Assembly (NCBI GenBank): GCA_001873945.1
Contig: MNYI01000222.1
Coordinates: 1-5,747, forward strand
Direction of reading: 5' to 3'
Length of the DNA: 5,747 nt
Source of the DNA: Candidatus Desantisbacteria bacterium CG2_30_40_21
Lineage (GTDB): Bacteria > UBA9089 > CG2-30-40-21
The position numbers were made by a program, and so were the translations under genes. The notes under the pieces are model-generated. The model searched no databases, was not told where the DNA came from, and was given only the letters and a program-made list of their open reading frames with translations. The first letter of the stretch is position 1. Every line of letters begins with the position of its first letter. Positions 5,056-5,747 of the stretch are shown one piece after another.

Positions 5056-5747
5056 AGTGCCTCCGGATTTCTTCATAAAAAACTGCAATTTTCTCAGACG
5101 GTAAATTGCATAATTCAATTATAGCCTCTGGAACGATGTTAGTAAGGGGATCATTCTGTATGACAGAGCTTTCAATAAAGCTAATATATTCTTCAAAGTG
5201 TATCTTTTTAATAACAACAGTAAAGTCTCTTGATTTGAAGAACTTATTATGTGAATAATCCATATCTCGCTTTTTTTCATATTCAATGAAGATGCGTAAC
5301 AATAATATTGCAAAAGCATATATACGTTTCAATGAAGTTATATTATTAAAAATAGTCTCATCGGTTTTTATTTTTGGATAAATTTTACCGACAATATATA
5401 CCATTGCCAATTCTGCATGATTTAAGAAAACATCCTCATTCTTCCATTCGTTAGAGTATTTTTTTGCTTGTTCCTCAATAAATGTCAACAATTTATGGCT
5501 AATTAAAAGTTGTTGTGGAAGATTGTCATTTCCGTTATCAAAAACATCATCGAAATACCTTTCGAATATCTTGCTTTTACTTGACTTAGCTTCATGAGGT
5601 ATATCCTTGAATAAAGAGACATAAGATTGAAACACCCTTTCGTTGTTGGCAATTTTGTCTTTATCAATTTTTTTGTCAGTATATTCTTTTCTATGGGTTT
5701 CATAATAGTATCCTTTTTCAAGAAAATATTTTTTAACCAACAACTGG
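5033..5747 (-). CDS. C-terminal part of an AIPR-like (abortive infection/phage resistance) protein
   Basis: The frame is open through the right window edge, so only the last 237 residues are seen; the TTG at 5743 is very unlikely to be the true start. The visible part begins with LVKKYFLEKGYYYETHRKEY, continues through DKDKIANNERVFQSYVS and IPHEAKSSKSKIF, and reaches ERYFDDVF. This order (a 'GYYYE-R' motif, a helix with Q, 'P-x-x-A+', then 'YYDxIF') recalls the C-terminal region of AIPR proteins (PF10592), a family linked to phage defence by abortive infection. The rest is helical, Lys/Glu-rich, with no signal peptide or clear membrane helix. Base composition is visibly more AT-rich than the downstream genes, which hints at acquisition. 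Its 3' end overlaps the ubiD start by 23 bases and supplies the ubiD ribosome binding site. The family call rests on remembered motifs; the catalytic N-terminal part lies outside the window. Confidence 0.55.
   Translation of the reverse strand, partial: QLLVKKYFLEKGYYYETHRKEYTDKKIDKDKIANNERVFQSYVSLFKDIPHEAKSSKSKIFERYFDDVFDNGNDNLPQQLLISHKLLTFIEEQAKKYSNEWKNEDVFLNHAELAMVYIVGKIYPKIKTDETIFNNITSLKRIYAFAILLLRIFIEYEKKRDMDYSHNKFFKSRDFTVVIKKIHFEEYISFIESSVIQNDPLTNIVPEAIIELCNLPSEKIAVFYEEIRRHYGIQEFA

Noticed and set aside
5056..5118. A 21-residue N-terminal extension of the UbiD protein
   Set aside because: It overlaps the coding sequence of the upstream gene, is unlike UbiD N-termini, and a ribosome binding site sits directly before the ATG at 5055.

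Overview
This window is a low-GC, densely coded stretch of bacterial chromosome with every gene on the minus strand. Read in the direction of transcription (right to left) it opens with the 3' part of an AIPR-like gene, a family linked to abortive infection. A UbiD-family decarboxylase, a UbiA-family prenyltransferase of the type that acts on 4-hydroxybenzoate-like aromatics, and a saccharopine-dehydrogenase-like oxidoreductase follow. Then come about 900 bases with no intact gene, and finally a type II toxin-antitoxin pair with a PIN-domain toxin.

The UbiD and UbiA-like genes overlap and form a tight unit. This pairing fits the late, quinone-forming steps of the futalosine route to menaquinone (MqnL/MqnP-like). 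No UbiX-like flavin prenyltransferase, which UbiD needs for its prenylated FMN cofactor, lies in the window. The third gene belongs to a family that, from memory, is well conserved in cyanobacteria and some uncultivated anaerobes; its reaction is not settled. It is separated from the prenyltransferase gene by a nearly perfect 55-bp inverted repeat that starts two bases after the prenyltransferase stop codon.

The 900-base gap (680-1586) is rich in structure. It holds (i) a cluster of REP-like hairpins with a 5' GGAG foot, (ii) a small gene broken by a one-base frameshift but preceded by a perfect TTGACA-N17-TATAAT promoter, (iii) a 133-bp palindromic, MITE-like element carrying two inner hairpins that differ by a compensatory base-pair swap, and (iv) an AT-rich spacer with GGACAG motifs. 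With the 55-bp repeat, that makes three unrelated palindromic repeat families in under 2 kb.

The gene content suggests an anaerobic or facultative menaquinone-using bacterium with a repeat-rich genome, perhaps an uncultivated lineage such as anaerobic Planctomycetota or a similar candidate phylum. That placement is a guess from protein resemblance only. The toxin-antitoxin pair, the decayed small gene, the REP-like repeats and the AIPR-like gene mark both flanks as accessory sequence around a short metabolic core.
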